DNA from: Fictibacillus macauensis ZFHKF-1
GTDB lineage: Bacteria > Bacillota > Bacilli > Bacillales > Fictibacillaceae
Direction of reading: 5' to 3'
DNA length: 64,000 nucleotides
Assembly (NCBI RefSeq): GCF_000269865.1
Contig: NZ_AKKV01000030.1
Location: forward strand, 1-64,000
The translations under genes were made by a program, and so were the position numbers. This document shows, piece by piece, positions 35,223-43,964 of this stretch. Numbering within the stretch: position 1 is the first letter of the stretch; each line of letters starts with the position of its first letter. The notes under the pieces were generated by a model that worked only from the letters and a program-made list of their open reading frames with translations, made no database searches and was not told the origin of the DNA.

Positions 35223-36767
35223 TTATTTAAAAACAGGTTCTTTAAACTGTGCTAAACGTTCTAATGAAGAGCTTTCTACTTCTTGGTGAAGGCTATTACC
35301 GTGAGAATCCATCGTTACTACTGCCGTAAAGCCTTTCACATTAATATGCCACATAGCTTCTGGTACACCAAATTGCATTAGGTCAACACCTTCCACCTTT
35401 TCCATGCATTCAGCGTAATATTGCGCTGCTCCACCAATAGCATTCAAGTACACACCACCGTGGTCTTGAAGAGCCTGAAGTGTCTTTTTCCCCATGCCGC
35501 CTTTACCAATCACAGCACGAATACCAAATTTCTTCATAATATCACCTTGATACGGTTCTTCACGAATAGAAGTTGTCGGTCCGGCAGCTTTTACAACCCA
35601 CTGATCATTTTCATCTTTACCCATAACAGGTCCACAGTGATAAATGATTTGACCGTTCAAATCGATTGGTGCGTCATGATCGGTTAAATATTTATGAATG
35701 GCATCGCGACCCGTGTGCATCATACCATTAATCGTTACAACGTCTCCTACTTTGAGCGCGCGGATTTCCTCTTCAGAAATGGGTGCTTGCAAAGTAACGT
35801 TGCGTACTTCTTCTGTTGCCGCAATCTCAGCTGTTGCTTCTTCTTGAAGCTTGGCAAAATCAACAGATTCACCTTCTTGATAGAGCCATTCAGAAATTTC
35901 CCCAGTAGCCGGATTAATTTTCACACCGAGACGACGATATGCCCAACAATTGTAGGCAACGGAAACAAAAAAGCTTGCTGGAATACGGTTAATAACACCA
36001 ACTTTACAGCCAAGTAACGTCGTTTCTCCGCCAAAGCCCATCGTTCCAATGCCAAGTTTATTAGCATTTTCCATTACATATTCTTCTAATTGACGAAGGT
36101 TTTCATTAGGATTAACGTCATCAGCAGAGCGGAATAACATTTCCTTAGCAAGCTCATATCCACTCGTACGATCACCACCAATACCGACGCCAATAAAGCC
36201 TGCACTACAACCTTGTCCTTGTGCTTGATAGACAGAGTGCATAATGCATTTACGTATGCCGTCAAGATCGCGGCCCGCACGCCCTAAGCCTTCTAGTTCT
36301 GCTGGTAGGCTATATTGAATGTTTTTATTTTCGCAACCGCCACCTTTTAGTATGAGGCGCACATCTACATAATCTTCTTCCCATTGTTCGAATTTAATAA
36401 CCGGCGTTCCTTCACCAAGGTTATCACCGCTATTGTCGCCCGTAATGGAATCAACAGAGTTTGGACGCAACTTTGTTTGTGCTGTTGCCTCTGCAACAGC
36501 TTGACGAATTGCTTTCTTCATTTCAATTTGATTTACATTCACCGGCACTTTTATTTTAAAAGTCGGTAGCCCAGTATCTTGGCAAATAGGTGACACGTTG
36601 TCATCGGCCATTGTAATATTTCGTGTAATTGTATCAAGCGACATTGCCGCTCGCGTACCAGCATTTTCTTTCGCTTTTGCTTTTGCAATAGCACGGCGCA
36701 CGTCTTTCGGTAAATTCGTTGATGTTTCTACGATCAGCTTATACATGCTTTCTTGAAACTTTTCCAT
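35223..36767 (-). CDS. fumA: Class I fumarate hydratase ([4Fe-4S])
   Basis: A 514-aa enzyme with the alpha (fumerase) domain at about 10-290 and the beta domain after about 320 in one chain. Candidate cluster ligands are Cys62 (SPICQDTG), Cys187 (GQGCSAGFIGVGIGGDR) and Cys254 (LLGCKVG). The beta part has GMMHTGRDAIHKYL and YHCGPVMGK. It hydrates fumarate to malate. Class I enzymes are oxygen-sensitive, in contrast to class II CitG of B. subtilis. GAGGGG precedes the ATG. Confidence 0.95.
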   Translation of the reverse strand: MEKFQESMYKLIVETSTNLPKDVRRAIAKAKAKENAGTRAAMSLDTITRNITMADDNVSPICQDTGLPTFKIKVPVNVNQIEMKKAIRQAVAEATAQTKLRPNSVDSITGDNSGDNLGEGTPVIKFEQWEEDYVDVRLILKGGGCENKNIQYSLPAELEGLGRAGRDLDGIRKCIMHSVYQAQGQGCSAGFIGVGIGGDRTSGYELAKEMLFRSADDVNPNENLRQLEEYVMENANKLGIGTMGFGGETTLLGCKVGVINRIPASFFVSVAYNCWAYRRLGVKINPATGEISEWLYQEGESVDFAKLQEEATAEIAATEEVRNVTLQAPISEEEIRALKVGDVVTINGMMHTGRDAIHKYLTDHDAPIDLNGQIIYHCGPVMGKDENDQWVVKAAGPTTSIREEPYQGDIMKKFGIRAVIGKGGMGKKTLQALQDHGGVYLNAIGGAAQYYAECMEKVEGVDLMQFGVPEAMWHINVKGFTAVVTMDSHGNSLHQEVESSSLERLAQFKEPVFK

Positions 36768-36843
36768 TCTCTAACCCCTCTTAATGAAGAAATTGTTCTT
36801 ATATTTAAACAGTTTCATTATAGCAAAAAGGAAATAATAGCGC

Positions 36844-37050
36844 TTACTTTTCGTCTTTCTCCGACTTTTCCCAGTCATAACGGAATTGTTTACATTTCAG
36901 CTCAAGATCATCTAACATGCCGATAATGCGGTCAATTTCCTCTACTCCTGCTGTTTCAGCGTCAATCGTATCTAAAACTTGCAATAACATGTCTACACGA
37001 TTAACGATATATTCTTTTTGTGATGATTTATCTTGTGTTCCTTTACCCAT
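36844..37050 (-). CDS. yfkK: YfkK family protein (DUF1128)
   Basis: A 68-aa helical acidic protein with NRVDMLLQVLDTIDAE, EIDRIIGMLDDLELKCKQF and a charged end. This is the DUF1128/YfkK pattern. AGGAGCGAG precedes the ATG. It is divergent from yfkAB. Function unknown. Confidence 0.87.
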   Translation of the reverse strand: MGKGTQDKSSQKEYIVNRVDMLLQVLDTIDAETAGVEEIDRIIGMLDDLELKCKQFRYDWEKSEKDEK

Positions 37051-37183
37051 TATACTCGCTCCTTTCTATCCTACTTTATCAAACGTTCGTTCCACTGCCA
37101 ATTGCTTCTGCTCTTTTTCTTTGCGCCACTTTGCGTTATCATATGGTGTATTTAGTTGTCCAAATTAAAAGGAGTAATAAAAC

Positions 37184-38302
37184 ATGATTCAAAAGAAACC
37201 TATTACGGTTACCTATGATCCGTGGGAAGCTTATATGGATGTAGAAGAATTCGGTTCCATGGTTTTGTCCAATATTGAAGTAACGACGACGACACTGTGT
37301 AATATGCGGTGTGCACACTGTGCTGTCGGCTATACATTAAGTGTAAAGGACCCAGAACCTCTGCCACTTGATCTGATGATCTCACGATTAGATGAAATCC
37401 CTCACCTACGCTCGTTCTCGATTACAGGCGGTGAGCCAATGATGTCTAAAAAGTCGGTAGAAAACTATGTTGTTCCACTACTTCAATATGCTTCATCTCG
37501 AGGCGCACGCACGCAAATCAATTCAAATTTAACATTAGAGTTAGCTCGATATGATGCTATTTTGCCCTATTTAGACGTCTTACATATTTCTCATAACTGG
37601 GGAAGACCAGAAGACTTTATAGAAATCGGCTTTGCTCATATGGAACGAAAGCCCTCTTATGCACAGCGTCTTGCGCTCTTTGATCGGATGGTTGATAATG
37701 CTCAAGCTCTTACAAAGCAAGGCATCATTGTTTCAGCTGAAACGATGCTTAACAAATCAACCCTTCCTTACTTAGCAACCATTCATGAACATATTGCAGA
37801 GATGGGCTGTCAGCGGCATGAGATTCATCCAATGTATCCTAGTGATTACGCTAGTTCCCTTGAAGTTCTTCCTCTAGAAGAAACAAGAGAGGCTATTCAC
37901 TCTCTACTCGATATAAGAAATCCGAACATTTGGATGCTATTTGGTACCCTCCCCTTCTATGCATGTTCAACTAACCAAGAAGATCTTGCGTTACTACAAC
38001 GCTTGTACAACGAAAAAAATGTTACAGTACGAAATGATCCTGATGGTCGATCCCGCTTGAATGTGAACATATTTGATGGTGAAATCATTGTAACGGATTT
38101 TGGCGATACACCATCGCTTGGAAACATTCAAGACACTACTTTTACAGACGCTTATGATCAGTGGATGCAATCAAAAACAGCTTCAGCATTAAACTGTCAC
38201 TGTCCAGCAGTTAAATGTCTCGGTCCAAATTTACTTGTAAAAGAAGCGTACTATACTAATACCAACTTTTCACAACTAACTTCCAAAATTAAGTTAGGTT
38301 AA
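37184..38302 (+). CDS. yfkAB: YfkAB family radical SAM protein
   Basis: A 372-aa radical SAM protein. The cluster motif is CNMRCAHC (Cx3Cx2C, about residues 39-46), followed by SITGGEPMMS. A C-terminal segment includes LNCHCPAVKCLGP, with cysteines that might bind a second cluster as in SPASM-like proteins. In B. subtilis it is annotated as yfkA/yfkB. Reaction unknown. An HxlR-type regulator gene follows 81 bp later. Confidence 0.87.
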   Translation: MIQKKPITVTYDPWEAYMDVEEFGSMVLSNIEVTTTTLCNMRCAHCAVGYTLSVKDPEPLPLDLMISRLDEIPHLRSFSITGGEPMMSKKSVENYVVPLLQYASSRGARTQINSNLTLELARYDAILPYLDVLHISHNWGRPEDFIEIGFAHMERKPSYAQRLALFDRMVDNAQALTKQGIIVSAETMLNKSTLPYLATIHEHIAEMGCQRHEIHPMYPSDYASSLEVLPLEETREAIHSLLDIRNPNIWMLFGTLPFYACSTNQEDLALLQRLYNEKNVTVRNDPDGRSRLNVNIFDGEIIVTDFGDTPSLGNIQDTTFTDAYDQWMQSKTASALNCHCPAVKCLGPNLLVKEAYYTNTNFSQLTSKIKLG

Positions 38303-38311
38303 AAAGTTATA

Positions 38312-38367
38312 TACTTTACAATAGTAAGTCGTAGGGGTATCATTTTTTATAGGTGATCCTAACTTAC
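38312..38367. promoter_or_regulatory. Candidate operators for the HxlR-type regulator
   Basis: TACTTTACAATAGTA (38312-38326) is an inverted repeat of the TACT-N7-AGTA form, which from memory resembles operators of YodB/CatR-type HxlR regulators. It overlaps a longer dyad with arms GTAAGT (38324-38329) and ACTTAC (38362-38367). Both lie 17-72 bp upstream of the regulator gene, so autoregulation is likely. Confidence 0.5.
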
Positions 38368-38383
38368 GTTGAGGTGAAGTCAT

Positions 38384-38695
38384 ATGAATTACAACACAAT
38401 GTGTCCAAAATACGAGGTAGCCATTGAAATTATCGGCAAAAAATGGACAGGCCTCATCATCCGTGTGCTATTGGGAGGAGCGAAGCGATTTAAAGAAATA
38501 AAGAAACAAATTCCTGACATGAGTGATCGCATGCTCACTGAACGAATGAAAGAGCTAGAAGCAGCAGGAATTGTCATTCGCCATGTTTATCCAGAAACTC
38601 CCGTACGCATAGAATATGAATTAACCCAAAAAGGAACTGCCTTACGCAATGTTATAACTGCCATTCAACAATGGAGCGAAGAATGGGTTGATTAA
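38384..38695 (+). CDS. HxlR-family winged-helix regulator
   Basis: A 103-aa protein with the HxlR pattern CPKYEVAIEIIGKKWTGLII, FKEIKKQIPDMSDRMLTERM (recognition helix) and YELTQKG. The N-terminal Cys (about residue 7, MNYNTMCP) is at the position of the redox-sensing Cys6 of YodB/HypR-type members, so sensing of quinones, aldehydes or disulfide stress is possible. GAGGTGAAG precedes the ATG. Confidence 0.88.
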   Translation: MNYNTMCPKYEVAIEIIGKKWTGLIIRVLLGGAKRFKEIKKQIPDMSDRMLTERMKELEAAGIVIRHVYPETPVRIEYELTQKGTALRNVITAIQQWSEEWVD

Positions 38696-38710
38696 CAACG
38701 TAAGGTATAC

Positions 38711-38744
38711 AAGAAAAAACCTCTTTTTTAAGAGGTTTTTTCTT
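38711..38744. terminator. Bidirectional terminator between hxlR and yfkD
   Basis: Symmetric hairpin AAGAAAAAACCTCTT / AAGAGGTTTTTTCTT between convergent genes. Confidence 0.85.
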
Positions 38745-39530
38745 TTACATATGAGAAGAATGAAAACGTAACGCTACATGTTCTTGGACCGGAATCCATG
38801 CACCAATTCCTTGTTGCGTCACATTTTTCACTTCAATCCGTTTTTTACTTCCTTTTAAGACAATATAAACTTCGCCATACGTGACTCGTCCTCGTTCATT
38901 AACAGCTGGAACGTACCCAGTTAAATAACCTACACGACTTGTAGAGACGTTATACACATTACCTTTACGCGTGCCTGCTCCAATATTCGTTTGAAATGCA
39001 AGTGGTAAGTCCGTTTTTTGTTCTGCTGCTATCATCATCATTTTCTTAACAGCTTCACTATTAGGGATTTCTGCTGTTAATCCCCCATTGACTCTTTTGT
39101 GTTCTTGCTGATAATAGCGTAATTGCGCTGTTTGCTGCCCACCACGATTATCGACTCGATTGCTGTTCACTTGCTTATATTCCCAATTCACACTTGTTTT
39201 CGTCGACTCGTAAGATAGTGGCCATTCTCCCAAAAAGATGCGAGCGCGATAACCAATTGCTAACTTTGACGGATGAATCACTGATTCATTAAGAAGACGA
39301 ATAAGATCTGGATTAGCAATCGGAACCCTAGAAGTCTTTAACATATCTTTCGCCAAGCTACTCGGTTGTAGGTAAGGTAAATCTTGAGCCGAGTTAGGGT
39401 AAGTATTCTCTTTTGATATATCAGCTACAGAAGCTGGAACTTTAATGGAAGTTGGAGCTTCCTTAGCTTCGGTGTAATGTGGTAAAGAAAAGAACAAAAT
39501 TAAGCCAAACATGATGAACTTTCGTTTCAC
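38745..39530 (-). CDS. yfkD: YfkD-like exported protein
   Basis: A 261-aa protein with a signal peptide (MKRKFIMFGLILFFSLPHYTEA). The rest is soluble, with IGYRARIFLGEWPLSYES, NWEYKQVNSNRVDNRGGQ and VGYLTGYVPAVNERGRVTYGE as in YfkD. B. subtilis yfkD lies in the same neighbourhood. Function unknown. AGGAGG precedes the ATG. Confidence 0.85.
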   Translation of the reverse strand: MKRKFIMFGLILFFSLPHYTEAKEAPTSIKVPASVADISKENTYPNSAQDLPYLQPSSLAKDMLKTSRVPIANPDLIRLLNESVIHPSKLAIGYRARIFLGEWPLSYESTKTSVNWEYKQVNSNRVDNRGGQQTAQLRYYQQEHKRVNGGLTAEIPNSEAVKKMMMIAAEQKTDLPLAFQTNIGAGTRKGNVYNVSTSRVGYLTGYVPAVNERGRVTYGEVYIVLKGSKKRIEVKNVTQQGIGAWIPVQEHVALRFHSSHM

Positions 39531-39684
39531 ATCGTTACCTCCTTTTATAATCGTATTTTTTTCCTTTTTACAATAATTATCCCTCTAGAAGCTAACAATT
39601 TTTAGCACAATGAAAGCAATGTGTTTACACTTGCTCTTTTAGTGGAACGATATGTACTATAACCAATTGAAAGGGGAAAGAACG

Positions 39685-40107
39685 ATGAATGAACAAGCGT
39701 TTAAAGATCAGATTAAACAAATTATCGATACGAACCCAATTGGAACACTTTCCACTGTTTCTCAAAACAAACCACATTCCCGTTATATGACATTTTGGCG
39801 TGAAGAAAATCAGACAACATTGCTAACAGCTACTAGTAGCGAAACACATAAGGTGGACGAAATTGAAGAAAATCCGCATGTACACGTTCTTTTAGGATAT
39901 GAGAAAATCACAGATCCTTATATTGAAATGCAAGGAACGGTCACCATTCGTGATGACAAAGCGCTTAAGCACAAAATGTGGAATGAGAAAATGGAACATT
40001 GGTTTAGTGGTCCAGACGATCCTACTTACATTTTGCTAGAAATTACCCCGACCGTTTATCGCCTAATGAATTCTTCAGAAAAAGAACCAGTCACAGTAAA
40101 AATGTAA
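39685..40107 (+). CDS. YdaG-like general stress protein 26 (pyridoxamine oxidase-like fold)
   Basis: 140 aa from the ATG at 39685 (MNEQAFKDQIKQII), after AAGGGGAAAG; an upstream in-frame start lacks a site. The flavin/pyridoxamine-5'-phosphate-oxidase-like split barrel shows GTLSTVSQNKPHSRYMTFW, KVDEIEENPHVHVLLGY and YIEMQGTVTI. B. subtilis YdaG belongs to the SigB regulon. A weak SigB-like pair GTTTAC-N14-TGGAAC lies at 39623-39648. Confidence 0.85.
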   Translation: MNEQAFKDQIKQIIDTNPIGTLSTVSQNKPHSRYMTFWREENQTTLLTATSSETHKVDEIEENPHVHVLLGYEKITDPYIEMQGTVTIRDDKALKHKMWNEKMEHWFSGPDDPTYILLEITPTVYRLMNSSEKEPVTVKM

Positions 40108-40112
40108 AGATA

Positions 40113-40146
40113 GAGGAAGCTGTCATTTCACAGCTTCCTTTTTCTA
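40113..40146 (+). terminator. Terminator of the ydaG-like gene
   Basis: GAGGAAGCTG (40113-40122) and CAGCTTCCTT (40131-40140), followed by TTTCT. Confidence 0.85.
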
Positions 40147-40243
40147 TAACAGCAAGAGAAAAGTTTTTCTTTAAAAAAACAGCCATGGTACATTTTTTCA
40201 TTGTAAAATAGGACAAGAAACTTGAAAAAAGGAAAGAGACTAC

Positions 40244-41419
40244 ATGGCTGTATTAACACGTTCAAAATTCACTGTACTCGTCAGTATCGTATTTATTTCT
40301 GGTTTTACCCAAGGCATGTTATTGCCTTTAATTGCTATTTTGTTAGAACAAGCTGGTACATCAGCGACCTTAAATGGCCTAAATGCCATTGCTCTTTATT
40401 TGGGAATAATGTTTGTAGCACCTTTTGTAGAAAAGCCTTTACAAACATATGGTTATAAAAAGATTATTGTTACGGGGCTTATTCTCGTAACGCTCTCCTT
40501 ATTTTTATTTCCTTGGTATAAAGCTTTTTGGTTTTGGTTTGCGTTACGAATGATTGTCGGAGTCGGAGATCATATGTTACATTTCTCTACTCAAGTTTGG
40601 GTTACATCTAAAAGTCCAGAAGAAAAGCGTGGACGTAACATCGCCATTTATGGAATTGCCTTTGGAGCAGGATTTGGTGTTGGGCCGCTTATGACCCGTT
40701 TCGCTTCTTGGAATGAGTCATTACCTTTTATTATTTCTGGGGCCTTTTGCCTTCTATCCTTGTTTATCATGACATGTATTAAAAATGAACTTCCCGATAC
40801 AGGAACACCGACAGAAGCTGGCATGAATGTGTTTACACGCTATTTAGAAGTGTTAAAGATCGCTTGGGTAGCCTTACTTCCCGCCTTCGGATACGGCTTT
40901 CTTGAATCATTTTTAAATGGTTCTTTCCCAGTTTTCGCTTTGCGACAAGGAATTGCTGTAGAGTGGGTATCCATACTACTCCCGTCTTTTATCATGGGAA
41001 GCCTTATTTTTCAGTTACCACTTGGTATTTGGAGTGATCGATTCGGGAGACGAAAAGTATTGCTTATATGTTTAGTTATTGGCTTTATGGCATTTGCCTC
41101 TACACTATTAGCAAATAAACATATGCTAATCTACTTAGTACTATTTTTTATTGCTGGGATGTTTATCGGCTCTCTTTTCTCATTAGGAATGATGTATTTA
41201 AGCGATCTATTACCTCCATACTTATTGCCTGTTGGGAATATTCTCGCCGGAATTGCTTTTAGTGCCGGTAGCATGTCAGGACCGCTCATCGGGGGTACCT
41301 TTATTGCAACCTTTGATGCAGGCGCATTTGTATATGCTATATGTGGAATGTTAGCCGTATTATTTATCGTGACGTGGCTGCATAAAGGTGACTCAGCACC
41401 AAAACCATTAAAAAATTAG
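40244..41419 (+). CDS. yfkF: MFS transporter, YfkF-like
   Basis: A 391-aa protein with 12 predicted helices. MFS features include the loop 8-9 motif DRFGRRK (IWSDRFGRRKVLL) and an N-terminal GMLLPLIAILLEQAG. Position beside yfkD and yfkH matches YfkF of B. subtilis. A drug or metabolite efflux role is typical but not shown. AAAGGAAAG precedes the ATG. Confidence 0.85.
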   Translation: MAVLTRSKFTVLVSIVFISGFTQGMLLPLIAILLEQAGTSATLNGLNAIALYLGIMFVAPFVEKPLQTYGYKKIIVTGLILVTLSLFLFPWYKAFWFWFALRMIVGVGDHMLHFSTQVWVTSKSPEEKRGRNIAIYGIAFGAGFGVGPLMTRFASWNESLPFIISGAFCLLSLFIMTCIKNELPDTGTPTEAGMNVFTRYLEVLKIAWVALLPAFGYGFLESFLNGSFPVFALRQGIAVEWVSILLPSFIMGSLIFQLPLGIWSDRFGRRKVLLICLVIGFMAFASTLLANKHMLIYLVLFFIAGMFIGSLFSLGMMYLSDLLPPYLLPVGNILAGIAFSAGSMSGPLIGGTFIATFDAGAFVYAICGMLAVLFIVTWLHKGDSAPKPLKN

Positions 41420-41478
41420 TCTAATCAATTTCTTTGCATTATTGGAGAAGATTCCTTATAATAATAATGGAACTTACA

Positions 41479-41493
41479 TGATAATAATTATTA
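41479..41493. promoter_or_regulatory. Fur/PerR-type box upstream of a thioredoxin-like gene
   Basis: TGATAATAATTATTA matches the Bacillus Fur 7-1-7 site TGATAATNATTATCA at 13 of 14 positions and the PerR box at 12 of 14. It ends 28 bp before the gene at 41522. Confidence 0.6.
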
Positions 41494-41521
41494 ATTAATA
41501 CACAATAAAGGAGATAGGAAT

Positions 41522-41971
41522 ATGAGATTACGCGCGGATATGCCTGAACTCAAAGGTGCAACTGAATGGTTAAATGGAGAAGTGACAAAAGCAGACTTAA
41601 TCGGTGATAAACCAACATTGATTCATTTTTGGTCTGTAAGCTGCGGACTTTGTAAAGAAGCAATGCCAAACATTAATCAATTTCGTGATGACTATAAAGA
41701 TGAATTGAATGTTATTGCTGTGCACATGCCACGTTCTGAAAAAGATTTAGATCTTGAGCAAGTAAAAGAAGTGGCTAAGGAACATGATATTAGCCAACCT
41801 ATTTTCGTTGATAATCAACATGCATTAACGGATGCATTTGAGAACCAATATGTGCCAGCCTACTACGTATTTGATGCAGAAGGAAAACTCCGTCACTTCC
41901 AAGCAGGTGGCGATGGGATGAAAATGCTAACAAAACGCGTGAACCGTGTTCTTGGAAAAGAAACGAAATAA
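41522..41971 (+). CDS. TlpA/ResA-like thioredoxin-fold protein, cytosolic
   Basis: A 149-aa thioredoxin-fold protein without signal peptide. The redox motif CGLC is in HFWSVSCGLCKEAMPN, and the cis-Pro loop is YVPAYYVFD. It resembles the TlpA/AhpC-TSA group but, unlike ResA/StoA, is predicted to stay in the cytosol. The upstream Fur- or PerR-type box suggests induction by iron lack or peroxide. AAGGAGATAGG precedes the ATG. Confidence 0.85.
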   Translation: MRLRADMPELKGATEWLNGEVTKADLIGDKPTLIHFWSVSCGLCKEAMPNINQFRDDYKDELNVIAVHMPRSEKDLDLEQVKEVAKEHDISQPIFVDNQHALTDAFENQYVPAYYVFDAEGKLRHFQAGGDGMKMLTKRVNRVLGKETK

Positions 41972-41973
41972 TG

Positions 41974-42010
41974 AAAAAGCTGAAAAGGAGCGTTCCTTTT
42001 CAGCCTTTTT
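41974..42010. terminator. Bidirectional terminator between the thioredoxin-like gene and vanZ-like gene
   Basis: GCTGAAAAGGA and TCCTTTTCAGC arms, flanked by A- and T-tracts, overlapping the vanZ-like stop region. Confidence 0.85.
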
Positions 42011-42443
42011 TTGAATTGATCACGATCAATGTATGAATGGAACGAATACTCATTACGAGCAACCATCCTAGAAGTGCCCCTAAGCCATTTAATATAATAT
42101 CATCCACATCAAAAATCCGTTTTGCCCATTGATACTGAATCACTTCAATAAGGAAACTACCACCGAAGCCAACGAATAAAATCGTCTTCAAGCGTTGAAA
42201 ACTAGAGAAGATAAGCGGTAATAACAGACCAAATGGAAAAAAAAGAAGAAGATTTCCGACAATATTTTTTAAAACTAATAGGACACTTTGACTTCTCCAC
42301 ATTAACTGAATACTCGCAAACGGTACAATATTCGTTGCTTTTCCGTATACGTACGTGTTAAAAGAAAAAAGGGTTATATAAAGGACCATCACAGCATAAA
42401 CGACGACAAAAATCCAAAGCATTCGTTTTTTACTAGCAAGCAT
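42000..42443 (-). CDS. VanZ-like membrane protein
   Basis: A 147-aa protein with four predicted helices and VanZ family motifs NIVPFASI, NIVGNLLLFFPFGLLLPL and IEVIQYQ...FDVDDIILNGLGALLGW. VanZ confers low-level teicoplanin resistance in enterococci; most homologues have no known role. Monocistronic by position. Confidence 0.88.
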   Translation of the reverse strand: MLASKKRMLWIFVVVYAVMVLYITLFSFNTYVYGKATNIVPFASIQLMWRSQSVLLVLKNIVGNLLLFFPFGLLLPLIFSSFQRLKTILFVGFGGSFLIEVIQYQWAKRIFDVDDIILNGLGALLGWLLVMSIRSIHTLIVINSKKG

Positions 42444-42517
42444 GAAGCTTTCCTCATTTCTTCATATACTCCACTATCATCTCTATGAAGAAAGCACATG
42501 CAATATACTAAAGGATC

Positions 42518-43396
42518 TCAATCCACTTTTTCCTCTAAAAGCCCTTTAGCATAAACGCGATCGACTTTAAATTTATGGAGAATAGCATTTATTAATCCCC
42601 CAATTAAAATAACAATGCCTGTTAAGTAAAACCAAAGCATTAAGACGATAATCGCGCCTAAACTTCCATAGGTAGATGTAAACTTGCCAAAATGGTCCAC
42701 ATAATAAGCAAAACATAAAGAAACGAGTTGCCATAGCAACGTAGACACTACTGCTCCGTAACACACATCTTTATAGGAGAGACGCTTACACGGTCCCGTA
42801 TAATATAAAATTGAAAAGACAATAGCAATAATCACAAAGCTAATAGCCCATCGTAACAATGCCCACATATTTAAAAAATACGTATCCAGTCCTAAATAAG
42901 AAAAAATAAACATTCCAATAGCCTTCCCAAAAACCGGAAGAATGAGGGCGACTACAATCGCAATAATAACACCTACTGTTAAGAGGATTGCCAACAGCCG
43001 CGTTTTCACAAATGAGCGACATTCCTTTACCCCGTATGCTTCATTTAAAGCCATGATTAAAGCGTTAACTCCGTTTGAAGCAGACCATAAAGCTGCAATG
43101 ATTCCAAAGGACAGCAAACCATTATTTCTCGTTTCCAGCACCGCGTAAATATTGTCTTGAATGAGTTTACTCGATTGCCCAGGAATGACGTGATTCAAAA
43201 TAGATAAGGCGTCCTCAGGAGAAATAAAAATTCCGCCCAATGTTAATAAGAAAATCAAAAACGGAAAAAGCGATAAAAGAAAGTAATAGGCGAGCTGAGC
43301 AGCTAAACCTGTAATTTTACTTTTTATAAAACTCTCCTTCATTTCTAAAAAGAAGGCTTTCCACGACAAATGCTTCAACTCTTGATAAAGTCTCAT
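42518..43396 (-). CDS. yfkH: YihY/BrkB family membrane protein
   Basis: A 292-aa protein with six predicted helices and YihY/UPF0761 motifs LAAQLAYYFLLSLFPFLIF, ALWSASNGVNALIMALN and GSLGAIIVLMLWFYLTG. Corresponds to YfkH. Formerly called ribonuclease BN by mistake; the actual function is unknown. The neighbouring ytxH-like gene lies 27 bp upstream and may be co-transcribed. Confidence 0.9.
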   Translation of the reverse strand: MRLYQELKHLSWKAFFLEMKESFIKSKITGLAAQLAYYFLLSLFPFLIFLLTLGGIFISPEDALSILNHVIPGQSSKLIQDNIYAVLETRNNGLLSFGIIAALWSASNGVNALIMALNEAYGVKECRSFVKTRLLAILLTVGVIIAIVVALILPVFGKAIGMFIFSYLGLDTYFLNMWALLRWAISFVIIAIVFSILYYTGPCKRLSYKDVCYGAVVSTLLWQLVSLCFAYYVDHFGKFTSTYGSLGAIIVLMLWFYLTGIVILIGGLINAILHKFKVDRVYAKGLLEEKVD

Positions 43397-43423
43397 CTCC
43401 CACCTCGCGCCTTATAATTTCCT

Positions 43424-43801
43424 CTAACTTCGTTCTTTTGTTGTGAGCCTTTCGCCCATACCTTTAATTTCTGATGAAGCGGACTGTACCTGTTGAAGCA
43501 CACCACGCGAATTTTTCTTTACATCTTCTACAGTAGTAGCTAGTTGCTTTACTTCTTCAACGACTGTTTCAACCGCAGATTGTGCTGTTTGAAGCGTTTG
43601 CTTCACATCATTGGCAACACTCTTAGGGTCCTGTTTAATTTGAGATGCTAATGAAAGTGTACGATCTTTCAGCCGCATCGTTGTATCTTTAACCCTTTGA
43701 CGAGTAGAACGATCGAACATTGCAATTGCAGCTCCAACAGCTGCCCCCATTAGCATGCCACGAAAAAGCTTGCCACTTTCTTTTTTTTGTGTTTTTTCCA
43801 T
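43424..43801 (-). CDS. YtxH domain general-stress protein
   Basis: 125 aa from the ATG at 43801. A short N-terminal GMLMGAAVGAAIAMF helix followed by a long amphipathic coiled-coil region (SLASQIKQ...QTAQSAVETVVEEVKQL) is the YtxH-domain layout, related to SigB-controlled YtxH. A SigB-like promoter lies upstream (43857-43882). It may form an operon with the YihY gene. Confidence 0.82.
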   Translation of the reverse strand: MEKTQKKESGKLFRGMLMGAAVGAAIAMFDRSTRQRVKDTTMRLKDRTLSLASQIKQDPKSVANDVKQTLQTAQSAVETVVEEVKQLATTVEDVKKNSRGVLQQVQSASSEIKGMGERLTTKERS

Positions 43802-43856
43802 CACCTTGTACTCCCTTCAAGAATATCTATATCTAGAGATAAAGAATAATTACTAC

Positions 43857-43882
43857 ATTCCCTTGTCTTTAGTGCAAAAAAC
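43857..43882 (-). promoter_or_regulatory. SigB-like promoter of the ytxH-like gene
   Basis: On the minus strand GTTTTT (43882-43877) and GGGAAT (43862-43857) are separated by 14 nt, close to the SigB consensus GTTTAA-N12-15-GGGWAT. Confidence 0.55.
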
Positions 43883-43896
43883 ATATTTTTCTATTT

Positions 43897-43922
43897 GTTT
43901 AAATCTAAAAGTACTGGGGTAA
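43897..43922 (+). promoter_or_regulatory. SigB-like promoter of the GlsB/YeaQ gene
   Basis: GTTTAA (43897-43902), a perfect SigB -35, is followed after 14 nt by GGGTAA (43917-43922). It faces away from the ytxH-like promoter. Confidence 0.7.
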
Positions 43923-43964
43923 CTTAACGGTACAGCCTCATCAAACAAAAGGAGGAAACGAAAA

